From assembly GCF_020882245.1 (NCBI RefSeq), contig NC_083598.1, forward strand, positions 29,177,858 through 29,241,857: a stretch of DNA of 64,000 nucleotides, in the 5' to 3' direction. The translations under genes were made by a program, and so were the position numbers. The notes under the pieces were generated by a model. That model saw nothing but the letters and a program-made list of their open reading frames with translations, was not told the origin of the DNA and ran no database searches. Origin of the DNA: Rhopalosiphum padi (lineage: Eukaryota; Arthropoda; Insecta; Hemiptera; Aphididae). The number at the start of each line of letters is the position of its first letter. Within the stretch, counting starts at the first letter, position 1. Shown here in pieces: positions 15,006 through 28,108 of this stretch.

Positions 15006-18000
15006 TTTTATATTTTTATTAACAATAATACATTAATGTTTTCGAAATTTTTTAGAACATTTAAATTATTATAATTATTTTTTCGTGTAAGTTTATTATG
15101 TTATAACTATGAGTTATGTCATATAAACAAAATTTGATTTGACCTAACCAAAGTTCAAAAATAAGAGTAAACACTACATTTAATTTAATACGATTTCGTA
15201 AGTTTTTGTAAAATATAATAAGTAAAATTTAGCTGTGACTTAAGGAATAAAATATCAACATTTGGAACATAGTCAATTGTTTACAAAAATAAGAATGGGC
15301 ATAGTTACAGGCATTAGTTGGGCATACTTCATTATCAGTTCCAATGTTAATTAATACTTGTGAGCGGTATTTTTCACTAAAATCTACTGTAGTTTCAATT
15401 CAATAATAAATTAGTACTCAACAATTTTCTATTAAGTTATTAAAACTTACTGTACCTAAAACTAACATGTTTTATTTTCAATATTTTAGAAGTCCAAAAA
15501 GAAGTTATTACTTATTAGTTATTATCATACCGAAATAATAGTATCTTATATTTAATAACTAATAAGTAATAAATTACTAAGTGATTTAAACATATAAATA
15601 TATTATATTACTAATTCATTTATTAGTAAACGAAACCATGTGCACTTGCAATGCAAATTTATAGAATCCTACCCTATACCAAAATTGTATTATAGATCTG
15701 TACGAAGTTTTTAAGTGTAGTGATAGTCATCAAAAATACTAAATTTATTTCACCATATAAATATTTTGAATGTTTACTGCTGGATAGCTACTCTTTTCAC
15801 GCTAATTTTTAATTACATGTTTTATATATTCTATTATTCTAATAATAAATGTTAAATAAAAAATATAAATATACTTTTTAAGTAAAATAAAATATTCATA
15901 CAAATTTATATAATACGTATTATTATAATATTATTGATCAAATACTTATTAACAAGCTATTGTGAAAATCCAAGATCATTTGTAGTCTAAAAACTACGAT
16001 AGACATTTCAATAATTAATTTACGGAAATCTTGGCAATTTGGTCGTACGAACATTTGTTATTTTTTTGTATAAAAATATGTTGTATGTATATTGACTGCT
16101 GTCTGAGAAAAGAACGTGACGACATTTTTCCAGTGACAGGTGAAATATTTTTTTCAATAACCATTAAAAACATAGGTAAGTAGGTAGATAGGTATAATTA
16201 GCAGCTGTTATTGAGATTTAAATCATCATAATAATATATAATGATAATAATATTACTGATATTTATATAATACTAAACTTGTTATTGATGTAAACGATTA
16301 ACGCGGCGCGTTAGATAGGCATTTCTGCTACACTCCAGTAGTGCGTTCGTTTATCGTACTGGTTGTTTATGCAAAGAACGACGATTTGATAAGCCGCGTG
16401 TGCTGTAATAGGTACCTCTGGTACCTCTTTCACGCGAAGCCGCCAGTAAAGTCCCACCAGAAAAGTATCGCCACTTTTCATGCTTTCAAAAATGCTCCCA
16501 GATGTATTTATCACGGCATGTACTTAAATTAAAATGCAGTACAATATCAAAGCAAAAGTCAAAGGTATATTTGTGTATATATATACACTATAATATATAA
16601 TCGACGATGTACAAATACGAACGAATGCGACGAATAACGTTAAAACAAATTAATAAATTAGATGCTTACAAAATCTAAATTAAAGCACTGAAAAATTATA
16701 AACCATTTGATCGTTACGATATACATTAAGATGGCGTGTGGTTTAAATTCATTCATGTTCAATCGTGGTTCGCGCGCGCACTTACCCGATAGATTTCCAC
16801 TAGCTGTAAGTTTAGCACGAAAGAAAATAATAACGACGTAACAGAGCCCATCGTATCAACTTTAACAATTTTTGATGAATTTACAAAATATATAATAATA
16901 ATTTTTCAGCCCACTACAAATACGTGTGCTGAAGTAGTCTCGATTCATCGTTTGCTCCGTTTAATGCTACCAGGACGGACATCTTCAAAGTAAAATATAT
17001 TACATTTCAATTTTTTTTTAATATACATTAAACTGTACTCGGTATAACTAAATATCAGGTTAAATTTATCATAAAATCCTCTTATACTCCCGTTTGGTAT
17101 TTATATTTAGGCCAAGTATCAAAAATGGATAACGTTTTATAGTTGATACCACGTAAGAATATGTTATAATATTAAAGTTATTGAGACTTGAGGGGCACGT
17201 ATAAAATAACAATTTATTTTTACACAAACTCATATAAATCGTAATGTATAAAGTTTTATTTCGAACGCATACAATTTAAAACCGAAAGATACTAAATATA
17301 AAACGTATGGAAATTACTAAAACGAAAAAATAGGAATTTTATTGTTGTTATTTCTAAGAATCAAATTATACTCATATGAGCATTTGTCCAGATGTCCAAG
17401 CTTACAGTTAGATAATTCGTTATTTAGTACATAATAATTATATGCATTATATTATAATTCTTCGAAATATGATGAAAATAGTTACATATTTTGTACATAC
17501 AATAAGTATTTGCCGCTGATGCCGTAATTCCACATGGATGGAATGACTTGTTTTGAAAAAATATCTCGGTATCGACCGGCTTGCTTTTCTGTCAAGTGTA
17601 GTAAAAACGTATTAATATTATATTGGAAACTAGGGTAGCATGAAGATAAATTGTTTATTAAAAATGAAAAACAATTAGTAGTTTTCGACTTTAGTTGGTT
17701 TAAACTTTAAAGTAAACGTATAAATACTTCATGAAAAAGATTCTTGCAAAAATGTTTTTTAATTACTGTTCACGAAATAAAAGTAAGCATGTAATATAGA
17801 AATAATTGGTAAAAATAACAGATGAATATTGCATGGTTTAAAGAAAAAAAATCTGTGACCCATGATCGTTTTTTCGGTGGAAGAGATGTAACCATATATA
17901 ATATATTATATGTCCTTTTTCGTTGTTTTTTTTTTAAACGAATATGAAGTTACAACTTACAATATGAATGATGACCTGCAGTATTAAGAATTTCATTATT

Positions 18001-19480
18001 TTTACATCAATGAATTTCTTTCTGAATTCAAAATAATAAGTGAAAGATATAAATTATTTTACATTACCATCCTAAATTTTGTAAAATTATTTTACATACT
18101 TTCTAAATAATTATGTACACCTAGTTTTTTAAATATTTAATATTTATATTTGATATATATTAGGGATACTATTTAAAAATTATTTCAATTATTTCAAAAA
18201 AATATATTATTTTATAAAGCATATATATTTATTTGTTGTCGTAAAATATCTGTATATTTACTTTATTACACACATAGTTAATGTTTTTGAATATTATTTA
18301 TTGATACGGTCTGATATACTTTCTTACCTTTCGAGTCATAATCATAATTGTTATTTTATAATTTTTAATGCACATTTTTCTATATTTTATTTAAGTTGAG
18401 GTGCATGCATACTATGCACTACATAGTTTCTCAAATGTATTAAATTCACAGCCCTGTTTATTTTAAGTATTTGGAGTGGTCTAACTTAAAATTTTGAAGT
18501 AGCAATATATATATAATGAGTTTCATTCGTCACAACTAGTGCAGAAGCTTTCTTTATGGATATTGACGATATTTTACACATTATATAATGTTACGTATAA
18601 AATGTAAAGAAACGGAGATATCCATATATAGTCCGTTAAATAGCGACACGAGACTATGTATATTATTATTGCTATAATTATTATTTTTATTGAGTATCTA
18701 GATATATACGCGAACTGTACTACGATATGTCTAAGTCGTATAAAGGCCTTCCCATATTAAATACATTGACGTCCGTTATGAATTTGTGATAACGTACGTT
18801 CAAATTATACATTAGATATTTACACATCTACTTTCCTATTTTCACATTGACGTAAAAATTTGTGTTTTATTATATAAGTTTATCAATTAATTAAATAAAA
18901 CTAGTAACTAGTAATATGTACTTTAACTACTAATTAATAATATTCTTATTTTATATTAATTTTAACTCGTATAGTTAAAAATATTATTGACAAATATTCA
19001 TATATTTATTATACTTATTGATATTATGCTAAATTAAAAATAAAATAATGAAAAATGTATACTAAGATAATGTTAAAGGTATTTAATATAAAAGTAAGTT
19101 AAACAACCATAACAATAATATAATTAATTCTACAATATTCCTATAATTGAAAATAGTTCGTAAGTTATTTTTACTTAATTTACAATATGAAAATAATTAA
19201 ATAAAAATTACCGTCAGTTTTAAGCTCATTAGCTACGTCTTACCATATGACTTCTCTATGATGTATTGGCCTTTTTCTCTACTTTAACTACTAGTTTTTC
19301 TTAGATATTTTATACAAAATAAATGTAATAATATTTACAGTAATTACGGTACCACAATATTCTAAAAGAAACACACTTCACAGTCAAAGTATAAGTACCT
19401 ACTGATTATATAATTCGGAACACTGTGTCAATCATATATTACGAAGATAAACTATTTCAAAATAGGTAACAATAACGCAT
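15006..19480. other. AT-rich spacer with a small inverted repeat and a small CpG patch
   Basis: A perfect 20-bp inverted repeat lies at 15505-15524 and 15553-15572. A CpG-richer island at 16290-16520 has overlapping frames on both strands (16311-16514 minus, 16341-16532 plus) without a recognisable domain. Nothing else can be supported. Confidence 0.4.
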
Positions 19481-19489
19481 TCGACTGAT

Positions 19490-20220
19490 AGCAATTTTAT
19501 GTCGTACGTCAACGCGCTGTACGCAGATGTCCCCAATTTTCGACGCGTCGTATCCAGTGTGCAGATTCGTATTTAAAAATACGTTGAATTTAAAAAGAGT
19601 AAGTTGGCGTACGTCATCGCAACGGACGCCACGATGTATTTATTGTGGGAAGACCTTAATAATGCGATTATATCGTTGGCGCGTAAACGAAAATTACCGG
19701 TAAAAAATAAAACGAGCGTGACTTTAAATTATTATTACTATCGTAATACGCACACACGTGAATACCGCAATCATGTATGTATACTTAACATGGTAATATT
19801 GAATAATGTAATGAACGAATAAGCCGTTTGCGGCCGCTTTCGCGCGTGGATTCGATAAAATAAAACCTGTACAATATTGTGCATAATATAAGAGAAATAT
19901 AAGAAGAAAAAAGCCACTGCGCCGGAACGACCGTGATCTTCGCTCTGTCTTCCAAATCGATCAAACGTGACGATAACGCATACACGATAATAATAGTATA
20001 TAAATAGTATATATCGTATTGTGGGTACGTATAAGACTACTCGCGCATACGCGAAGGTATATATACATAAAATACGGTCTTTTGCACGTTCTGGACCAGA
20101 ACAAATATAACGCTCCGTGTGGTAAATATATACGATATACCACCGTCATATTGTGTGCCCTATACGTGTACATACGTCATACCACCTTACATATAATATA
20201 CGTTCGTGAGAAATAGGTAT
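19490..20220. other. CpG-dense patch
   Basis: The segment is rich in CG dinucleotides with several mutually overlapping open frames of 65-72 codons on both strands. None has a known domain, and none has a splice context that would make it a clear exon. It may be a regulatory region or an unrecognised first exon; the hAT remnant starts just to its right. Confidence 0.35.
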
Positions 20221-20370
20221 ACCTGCCGACCAGAGCCGGATTACGGGTAGCTAACAAGGTTATAGCTCTGGACCCCCAGAGAAAAATAAGTCCCATAAAA
20301 ACTTTTGAAAACTTAATAAATAACTATAACCATTTAAAGTATATTCTATTGACTATTTTATATATATATA

Positions 20371-21690
20371 AGTGGTCACCAAATGGTGTCCCACGGACCG
20401 CATCCTACCCACAGACAAGGAAAAAAATGTAATAACGGATAATAAAATGTATATAGTATTGTAATTTATTATTTATGTTCATCGGATTATACTGATTGCC
20501 AAGCATATCTTATCGTTAGTATCTTGAAGTTTGTATTGGGGGTGACCGTCTGCGGAATGTGCCGATTACACGTCGACGGTCGACGACATTCCGTCAATTA
20601 CCGCCGACCCGTGTTGACTTAATTTCCGTTGTATTACGTTGTTACTTGCTTCGTGTTTATTTTGTTTTTATTTGATTATGGATAAGAAAAGAAAAAAAGT
20701 TGAATTTGAAAACAGACAGCTTTTGCCTGAGTGGACGGAATTATATTGTTTTATTTTAACGGACCGCTCAGGGGCCTTGTCAGTTTGTTTGATTTGCCAC
20801 CAGGCAGTACCAGTATTTAAAGTTTTCAATATTAAACGTCATTATGACATTATGAGACTTCACATAAATCATTTACCAAAAAATGTCCAATAAGTAGCGA
20901 ACTTCGTAAATCAAAAATTGAGAACCTGCATATAAAATATATAAATCGACAACCAATATTTTGAGTAACGCAATGGCTGAACAACATAAATGTACTCAGG
21001 CTTCTTTGAATATTTCGTGGACGCTCGCTAAACATATGAAACCAATTACCGATGTTAATTTTGATAAATAATATATATAACAATGAACGATCTGTAAATC
21101 TACTGTTTGAAAATAAAAAAGAAATCATTGAAACAGACTAACGGTGAATAGGTTAATGAAGCAACAATTTTTTTTTAATGCAACAAAACATCTATTCAAA
21201 TAGAAATAGTTAAGTTAAGACTGATAAAATAAAATAAAGCGATGTGAAAATGAAGTTATTTTAAGTGGGAAAAATAAGTTTGAAGTATAGATACTTTCTT
21301 TGTAATGATAGAAAGGAGTAACGAACTTGACAGAAGACTATGGTTATATTTTTATAATTTGTTTTATTCTCAATTTAAATTTTTAGTTAACTTCGAAACT
21401 GACATCGAACTTAACAAACAGTTTCCTAAAATATTGGCAATAATGGTGCTATAGGAAAACTCCTTTATGAATGAAGTCTTATCAACGTTTTTATAAATGT
21501 ATATATTGCATTAATATTATATCTGACAATACCTTTAACAAAATGTAAAGTATAACGCTCCTTTTCAAAGTATTGGGACTGATTAAAAATCGACTAAGGT
21601 TCATGTGGACCTAAGATATATTAAATGCGTTAACAATTATGTCTATCGAAAATGACGTATGTGATTATTTTTCATGAATTTGAATGTTTG
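20371..21690 (+). pseudogene. Decayed BED-finger hAT transposase (ZBED5/GTF2IRD2-like, Charlie group)
   Basis: The best-preserved piece is an open frame from the ATG at 20678 to the stop at 20893, starting MDKKRKKVEFENR. It carries a BED-type zinc finger: a C-x2-C pair in VCLICHQ, followed by NIKRHYD and a second histidine. After the stop the reading continues in shifting frames with family-typical fragments: SELRKSKIENL near 20900, ISWTLAKHMKPI near 21020, and a C-terminal LTIMSIENDVCDYF near 21630. Stops and frameshifts break it throughout, so it cannot be functional. Upstream, AGTGGTCACCAA at about 20371 resembles the 5' terminus of such elements; no matching 3' terminus was found. The family call is from recall of the conserved order of these motifs and is fairly safe for hAT, less so for the subgroup. 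Confidence 0.7.
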
Positions 21691-21699
21691 TAAATCCCT

Positions 21700-22445
21700 A
21701 TTTATAAATAATTGCAGTTACCACACTTCTACAACTTCTAAATATTAAAAAAAATTTGTTATTGAAGAAATAAATTCGAACAATAATGACAGTGAATTTT
21801 ATAGTAATAAATCTGTATAGAAAATAAAATTGGTTTTAACAACACTGAATCAAAAACAAAAATATAAACTATGCAAATTTACTAGCATTATTTTTCTTAA
21901 GTTTAAAATAAATTAGACATTTTAAACCAATATTATATATTATTTTAATATTATTAAAGAGATATTCTTAAAATATAATACTACAATTCTATCCTCAGCA
22001 CCAGTTGAGAGATTATCTAGTAAGGATTAAGGGAATCCAAGTATTAACACCCAGGGGTAACCGGGTTAAGTGATAAAATTGTTGATATGATTTTGTGGTG
22101 TAGATCAAATATAGTTTAAACTATTATTATTTTAACAATATTTATTTTTTTTTCAAATGTAAGTTTTTATTGTTTTATTAATTCAGAGATTAACTTGTTA
22201 TCTTTTAATGAAGCGTATTTAAAAATTAAAATTTTTTTTTATATTAAAGCTTTTAATGTAATTATTGAATTAGAGAATGCATTAATGAATAAACTATTTT
22301 ATTTTATGTTTTTTTTAAATGTTTTAAATAATAATTTTTTCGCTGAATATTTGCAAAATTAAACATGAGATTATCTGATATTTATCTAGATAAAAATTAG
22401 TACAATCATCTTTATTTTTATCTAGATAAATTATTAGTTATCTAT
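21700..22445. other. AT-rich spacer, probably remainder of the hAT element
   Basis: No gene. Near 22370-22455 the motif TATCTAGATAAA recurs, followed by CCAACACTG, a sequence often seen at hAT-type ends. The element boundaries are unclear. Confidence 0.35.
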
Positions 22446-22510
22446 TTCCAACACTGAGTACAATCAACGGCATATGTAGGAAATCCTGGCTAAGGTACCC
22501 CCTATAAGCA

Positions 22511-22674
22511 TAGAACATAATAGAAGCGACAGCTATCTGCAAAATCCCATTATTCACTGATAAATATTTAAGTTGACCTTGAAATTTTACTGTATGCTCA
22601 GTATATAGGCCACGGAGGCTCAGCATAATGTTGTAACCATAACGTAATTTTAAATTCGCTTCTATTATGTTCTA
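22511..22674. repeat. 19-bp perfect inverted repeat
   Basis: The arms 22511-22529 and 22656-22674 are exact reverse complements (TAGAACATAATAGAAGCGA). An open frame on the minus strand (22438-22626) overlaps the left arm but has no known domain. Probably a small foldback or MITE remnant. Confidence 0.7.
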
Positions 22675-22830
22675 TACTATAAGTATACATCAAAGATCAC
22701 AATACTTTTATCATGACAATACTGAAAAAATATTAGTTAACTGTTTCAGCGACAGTTCGTTTCATTTTATGTCTGTCCATTAGTTTATCCAATCATCGCG
22801 TCTCACAATATGTACATATTATAATGTTTA

Positions 22831-22943
22831 ATGTATATATAGATTCTTCCAAATTTCGTATGACAAAAATGGTGAAAAATTAATTTGGTTCTTATATGAC
22901 CCACGCCATTTTTGTTGCGCAAAATTTGGAAAACTCTATACAT
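22831..22943. repeat. Imperfect hairpin of about 113 bases
   Basis: Sequence from 22831 pairs with sequence ending at 22943. Both arms read ATGTATA-TAGA-TT-TTCCAAATTT when the right arm is reverse-complemented, and they continue through ACAAAAATGG. The stem is roughly 45 bp with mismatches, around a loop of about 25 bases. It could be a short MITE or a pre-miRNA-like foldback; sequence alone does not decide. Confidence 0.6.
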
Positions 22944-22949
22944 ACCTGT

Positions 22950-24840
22950 AATGTATAGGCAGACGCGTATTCAATAATGTAACGACAACAGAAAAGGACT
23001 GAATAGAAAAAAAACAAAGCCCTTAACAAACATTTTGTAGGTACCTACATAGCAAAACACATACGTAACATTGCGTGTGGTTGTCATGCACTGTTCCGCG
23101 TCACCGAAGACTTTTACATTAACCACGCATGATATATATCGTGCGGACCTGTGGCCTTATACATAGTAATATAGCCGTTCTTTTCGTGCATGTCTTCTAG
23201 ATCCTTAAGGATGAGATTCAAGAGGTGTTTAAAAAAAGGGTAAAAATGAAAATATCCATTTAATCAAAAGTTACGAAGTTTCCAAAATTTGATTGACGGT
23301 GAAGGGAGTTGAACTTCAAAGTCAATTGACGTTATAAAACATTCTTTTTTCGTCGATGGATGAGCTTTCATAATTTTATGTCGATGATCGCCGATCCTCA
23401 TACCGATCTTCAGCACTATGGCTGTAGATTCAACGATCTCAATATATTAACATATAAAAGTTATAGATTACATTTATTGCATTAGAACACGAGAGTATGG
23501 CGTTATCAGCCCTTATTTTTTATGAACTCCGACACAAAAAATACAACAGGATGTATTTATGGTTCTGAGAGTGTGGACAATATATATAATAAATAAATAT
23601 ATAGATACAAAAAAATTATGTAAATACCATAATAAAATATTAAATTCATCCAATCGCCTTAAAACAACTATGGTGTTTTCCTGGAAGTAATTCTGAACAA
23701 AGACTAGTAGACATATGTACCTATAGGCAAACTACCTAGTTATTAACTCCTAACCCATTTTTCAGATAAATGGGCAAATAAAGTTTTAGGGGAGGACATT
23801 AGAAAAATAATATTATAGTGATTTTTAATTTTATTTTTATTTATCAATATACATTTATAATTAAAATAATAATAATAATATAATACAGTATAACTAATAA
23901 AAGTTTATTTTTTTTTTATTTTAATTGATGTCTAATGCATTAATACAAAATCAAAATGCTAGAGGGACAACGGTTGAGTCTAGAATAAACAATGCCAACC
24001 AATTGTGTAGTTACATCGTGGCTTATAGGCCTGTTCTTGAATCAATTCATTGTTTAATCAAATATCCTTATTGTCAAATAGCTATATTTTAATAATAAAT
24101 TATATTGTATTTATTAAATATATTTTCAAGCATTTACCAACAATGAAAATTAAGCAACTATGTGCCAATAAACTGTAATTTGATGAAAAATAAAATATTT
24201 TGCAGTTAAAAAATTCTTTCTAATATTGTAATATGATAAATCAAAGTGCGAGTATGTGCATTAGTATCTCAATACAATAAATATATATATATATATTACA
24301 AAATGTTATAAAAAAAAATAATAAAGTATGGACAGGAAGATATTACATTACACTTAATCTATAATACAGTAATATAGTCGTAGAATATAGATATATTTTT
24401 TCCGCGCGCACGCATTTACAACGTCAAAGCGATTTCGTGGAGCTCGGTCGCGATCGACCCACGAAATTTAAAGTTTAAACGAAAATAGTGAGTACGAGCT
24501 GAAATTTACGCGAAATATTAGAAACATTATTATAATATATAACAACATGTATGATGTAGGTACGTAAAAGGTTAATCCGTGCAACCCTTGGAAGGCGCTA
24601 CAGACTCGATAAAAGTTAAAGAAACTAAATGCACACGGTACTAACGTGTATTATTATTGTATATAGGTACCTACAGCTGCTTCAGATAAATTGGAATGAG
24701 TGTTTCAATAAAATGTTGATTAATGTTAAGTAATGTTAATTAAGTGCAAGGATGAACAGCAACAAAGGGTTGGTATATCATATAATATAATGTGCATCGG
24801 GCACGAAAAACTATTCCTCAATGCTAATCTACTTTAAAAT
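22950..24840. other. Spacer with scattered CpG-richer segments
   Basis: CG dinucleotides are more frequent at about 23040-23200 and 24395-24510. No open frame, splice pattern or bounded transposon can be supported. An AT microsatellite lies near 24282-24297. Confidence 0.35.
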
Positions 24841-24845
24841 AACTC

Positions 24846-25232
24846 AGCGCAGTGGGGTGACAAAGTGGATAATCGAGAGGTCTCTAAATTTTTTAAGGTG
24901 TGATGGATAACCAATGAGTAATAATTTAGTATTAAACAAAGAATGTATAGGATACGACTATTATTCGTATATAACTAGTATAAGATACGAATATTATTCG
25001 TATATAACTAGTATAGAATACGAATATTATTCGTGTATAATTGGTATAGGATACGAATATTATTCGTGTATAACTAGTATAGGATACGAACTAACGACTA
25101 GTATTTTAGAAATCATACTACAACAGGTAGTTTAAAATAAGACAGTAAATGTTTCTATCGGATTTGAAATTTCTAGCTAGGTCGTAGAATATTATCGACC
25201 TACCTCTGAACAATTTCAAGTTCATTACGCCA
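24846..25232. mobile_element. Probable MITE with CAGTGG termini, containing the 33-bp tandem repeat
   Basis: The left end reads CAGTGGGGTGAC and the right end ATTACGCCACTG, so both ends begin CAGTGG when read inward, as in hAT-type elements. The flanking 8-mers (ACTCAGCG and CCAGGGCG) are not a clean duplication, so the boundaries are provisional. The interior is dominated by the tandem repeat annotated separately. Confidence 0.45.
24951..25092 (+). repeat. 33-bp tandem repeat, about 4.3 units, in frame
   Basis: Units start at about 24951, 24984, 25017 and 25050, followed by a partial unit. Each contains GATACGAATATTATTCGT followed by ATAACTAGTAT with few changes. Because 33 is a multiple of three, the plus frame stays open (24914-25135, 73 codons) and encodes an 11-residue repeat of the type YEYYSYITSI. 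The protein is probably incidental: no signal, domain or promoter is evident. It lies within a MITE-like unit, where internal minisatellites are common. Confidence 0.85.
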
Positions 25233-25985
25233 CTGCCAGGGCGTTTAACCCGATCCACTATTCTTTTTTTTTACTTTATTATCCAATCAATAGATTTATA
25301 TAAATTGATTTAATTATTAAAATACATTTAAATTAATTATAATTTTATACAAGATAAATTCGATAAAATTGTTTTTATTTACAAACTACTATAAGTCAGC
25401 CCGTTTGGATCCAGAGTACACATTTTTCAGTTCGTCACGTGACAACACGCAATGAAATTTAATATGTGTGATAAAATTATATACCATAAGACACATTTGG
25501 CCGATTCGTTATCCCGTTGTCCGTGCAGCTGCAGTTGCATTTATTACATTTCGGAGTCAAAAGTTTTGCTGTAAAAACAACGACTTGCGAATTTATTATA
25601 CTTTACCAACAGTAGCCAATACACTATTTATAAAACTAACTATACAGTAGGTACACTGCACTTAAAACGAGAACACGACGTTTGCGTCATTGAAATATCA
25701 AACAGAGTGTTTCAGATTATTGCATAGACTTCAAATGTCGTGCCGAAGTTGACGCGACGAATCTTGGATACAAGAAATCAACAGGTGATATATTTATTAG
25801 TGCAATATATTATAATTTTGAAATCAAATGATAGATGCACATGCACTCAGAATACTCAGATATAGTTATATGTGTTTACAATTCAAAATCCCGTAGTCGC
25901 AATACACTGTTCGATTTCACTCACTGACATCATTACCAATCTCATTATCAAAGTACCTACAGGAAAACTTGATCCCTGCAGCATA
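25233..25985. other. Spacer
   Basis: Somewhat CpG-richer at 25430-25760, with one open frame (25468-25650, plus) that has no recognisable domain. No feature can be supported. Confidence 0.35.
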
Positions 25986-25989
25986 TATA

Positions 25990-27807
25990 CAGAGTGATTC
26001 AGCAAGCATAATTTACATAATTCACTATATTTTTCTTTATTATACCTTATACCTATAATGCATATTTATTCAAATTTCTATATTTGGAATTTTTATCTAT
26101 ACCTATCTGTACATGAAGACCATATTTTTAAATTTTAAATTAACATTTAAGCAATATTATGAAATATTTAAGTTAAATTATTAAAATTCCTTTTTAAGTA
26201 CTTATTGAATACTTTTTAAATACTTTTAGCATGAAATATTCTCGATGGTATTTTAAATACTTATATTTTTATACCTTTACTTATTAGTTACCTATTTTTA
26301 TTCAACACGTTTGGTTTCTTTTTTAGAATTTAAAAAAAAAATCATTGCCCATTTCAACAATAGTTATATTCAATATGAGTTAACCAACATGACAGACGTT
26401 AAATTTGAAAATATCATGTTTTTGAAGTGCAATAAACAATTATTTAATAAACTAATTTAAATTAATTTATACTTATATACTTAGTACAATAATGTTTCGT
26501 TAAACCTATACCAAATAATAACCAAAAATATTTGAAAAGTTATCTAAGTACTTTTTCCATGTATTATTGAGTAATAATTAAAATACTTTAAAGGAAAAGT
26601 ATTTCAATAATATTTTAAATAATTTTAAAAAATGTATCGCACTATATTTTAAAAGTGTCTTGTAATAGTATTCAAACATGTTTAATAAAAAGATCATTTT
26701 CCTCTTTTACTGTAAATATTTGTTAAGCAGATAAGTTTTTTGAAAATGTTAAAGTATTTAGATTGAGATTCGAACAAGTAGTTTTTGAGTTATTAAACTT
26801 TATGTACTAAACATATAATATGATTGTAAATTATTATGGGAGTAATTAGTTTAGGTAGGTATATATCAATCTATTGAATTCTTATGTTCTATAAAAATTG
26901 TCCGAGTATATACAGTGGACGCCGCTTATATGACTCACTTTGGAACCAGCGCAAAGTGAGTCTCATAACAGAATGAATCTTATAGGCGAAGTGAAAAAAA
27001 AAATTTAATTACATATTTATGAATTTTATTTTACTACATTTTTTGCTTTAATTTTAATCTAATAAGAGAATAAATAAAAATTAATAATAATAATAATATA
27101 CATACCTATATTATATACGATAATTGCAAAAAATGTGAAATGCGATAAAATTTGTTGTACATACACACATTATAAGCATGAATCGAAACCAGAAATAATC
27201 CAAAAAAATATATGCAATTTTTGACCAATTTATTTCTAAAATTTAACCAAAAATATTTATTTTTTACCATTTTTTTTACGAAATTTTAGTCTTATAACCG
27301 AATTTTTATAATGTATTTGGATACGTCCAGACCGTTCCAGATAATTATTTTGAGTCGAATTGTCTAATAATAAGCGACTGAACTTTATATCCGGCATCCG
27401 CGAGTCTTATAAGTGGTGTCCACTGTAATAAGTACTAGACTAAATATTACATATGTTTAGTATTTTATGTAAAAACATAATTATTCTTATTATTTAATAG
27501 TTATTATTAAGGTACAGATTATACTCGTGTACAATCTAAGAACTAAGAACTACCTACTTGTTCAAATTTCGATCTAGATATAGCAACATTTACTTTAAAA
27601 TGTACAGTGATGGTTGGTTCCATTAGAAATTGAATGTTTGTATCACTATTATTGACCACAAGTCAACTATTCAAATGTAAATTTAAAAATATTTCCCTTA
27701 AGTTATACCATAATAGTTTTAATGTATAACCATTATAGTATTAGGATTTGAATAGATACATTATTGAAAAATAAAAACACAGTGTTCATGATTAGTGAAT
27801 CACTCTG
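25990..27807. mobile_element. Non-autonomous element with 12-bp TIRs and TA duplication (Tc1/mariner-like)
   Basis: The left end is CAGAGTGATTCA at 25990 and the right end is its exact reverse complement, ending at 27807. Each end is flanked by TA (25988-25989 and 27808-27809), the duplication used by Tc1/mariner-type transposons. The 1.8-kb interior has no transposase frame and is rich in AAATACTT-like motifs. A second element (26913-27425) is nested inside, so about 1.3 kb belongs to the outer element. The superfamily assignment rests on the TA duplication and the ends only. Confidence 0.7.
26913..27425. mobile_element. Pogo/Tigger-like MITE nested in the 25990-27807 element
   Basis: The ends are CAGTGGACGCCGCTTAT and GTGGTGTCCACTG, inverted with one or two mismatches and flanked by TA on both sides (26911-26912 and 27426-27427). 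The short internal inverted repeat GACTCACTTTG/CAAAGTGAGTC lies just inside the left end, and AGTCTTATAAG inside the right. It has no coding capacity. CAGTGG ends with GC-TTATA inside, plus TA duplication, are typical of pogo/Tigger-derived MITEs. Confidence 0.8.
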
Positions 27808-28051
27808 TATAATTTTATATTGATAGCTACTAGTAATAATTATGGTGATAACGTTTGAAAAATACGACAACATTTTTATTTGTCAAAGTTGTTTATGTTG
27901 GAAATATAAAAAAAAACAGTAAAAAAAGTAAACATGCTAACTGTAGGTCTGTAGGTATATTTTGTTGGCTGTGTTAGTTTTATTCTTTTTATTATCATTG
28001 TTTTTTACGATTTCCAGACTATCAGCTATAATATTATTATTATACACACAC

Positions 28052-28053
28052 GT

Positions 28054-28108
<55 letters not shown>
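28052..28108. repeat. AT/GT microsatellite
   Basis: A run of TA dinucleotides passes into GT dinucleotides. The open frame 27962-28174 is produced by this run (an IYIYIY stretch) and is not a gene. Confidence 0.9.

Noticed and set aside
24951..25092. CRISPR-like array
   Set aside because: Contiguous tandem units without spacers in a eukaryotic genome; it is a minisatellite.
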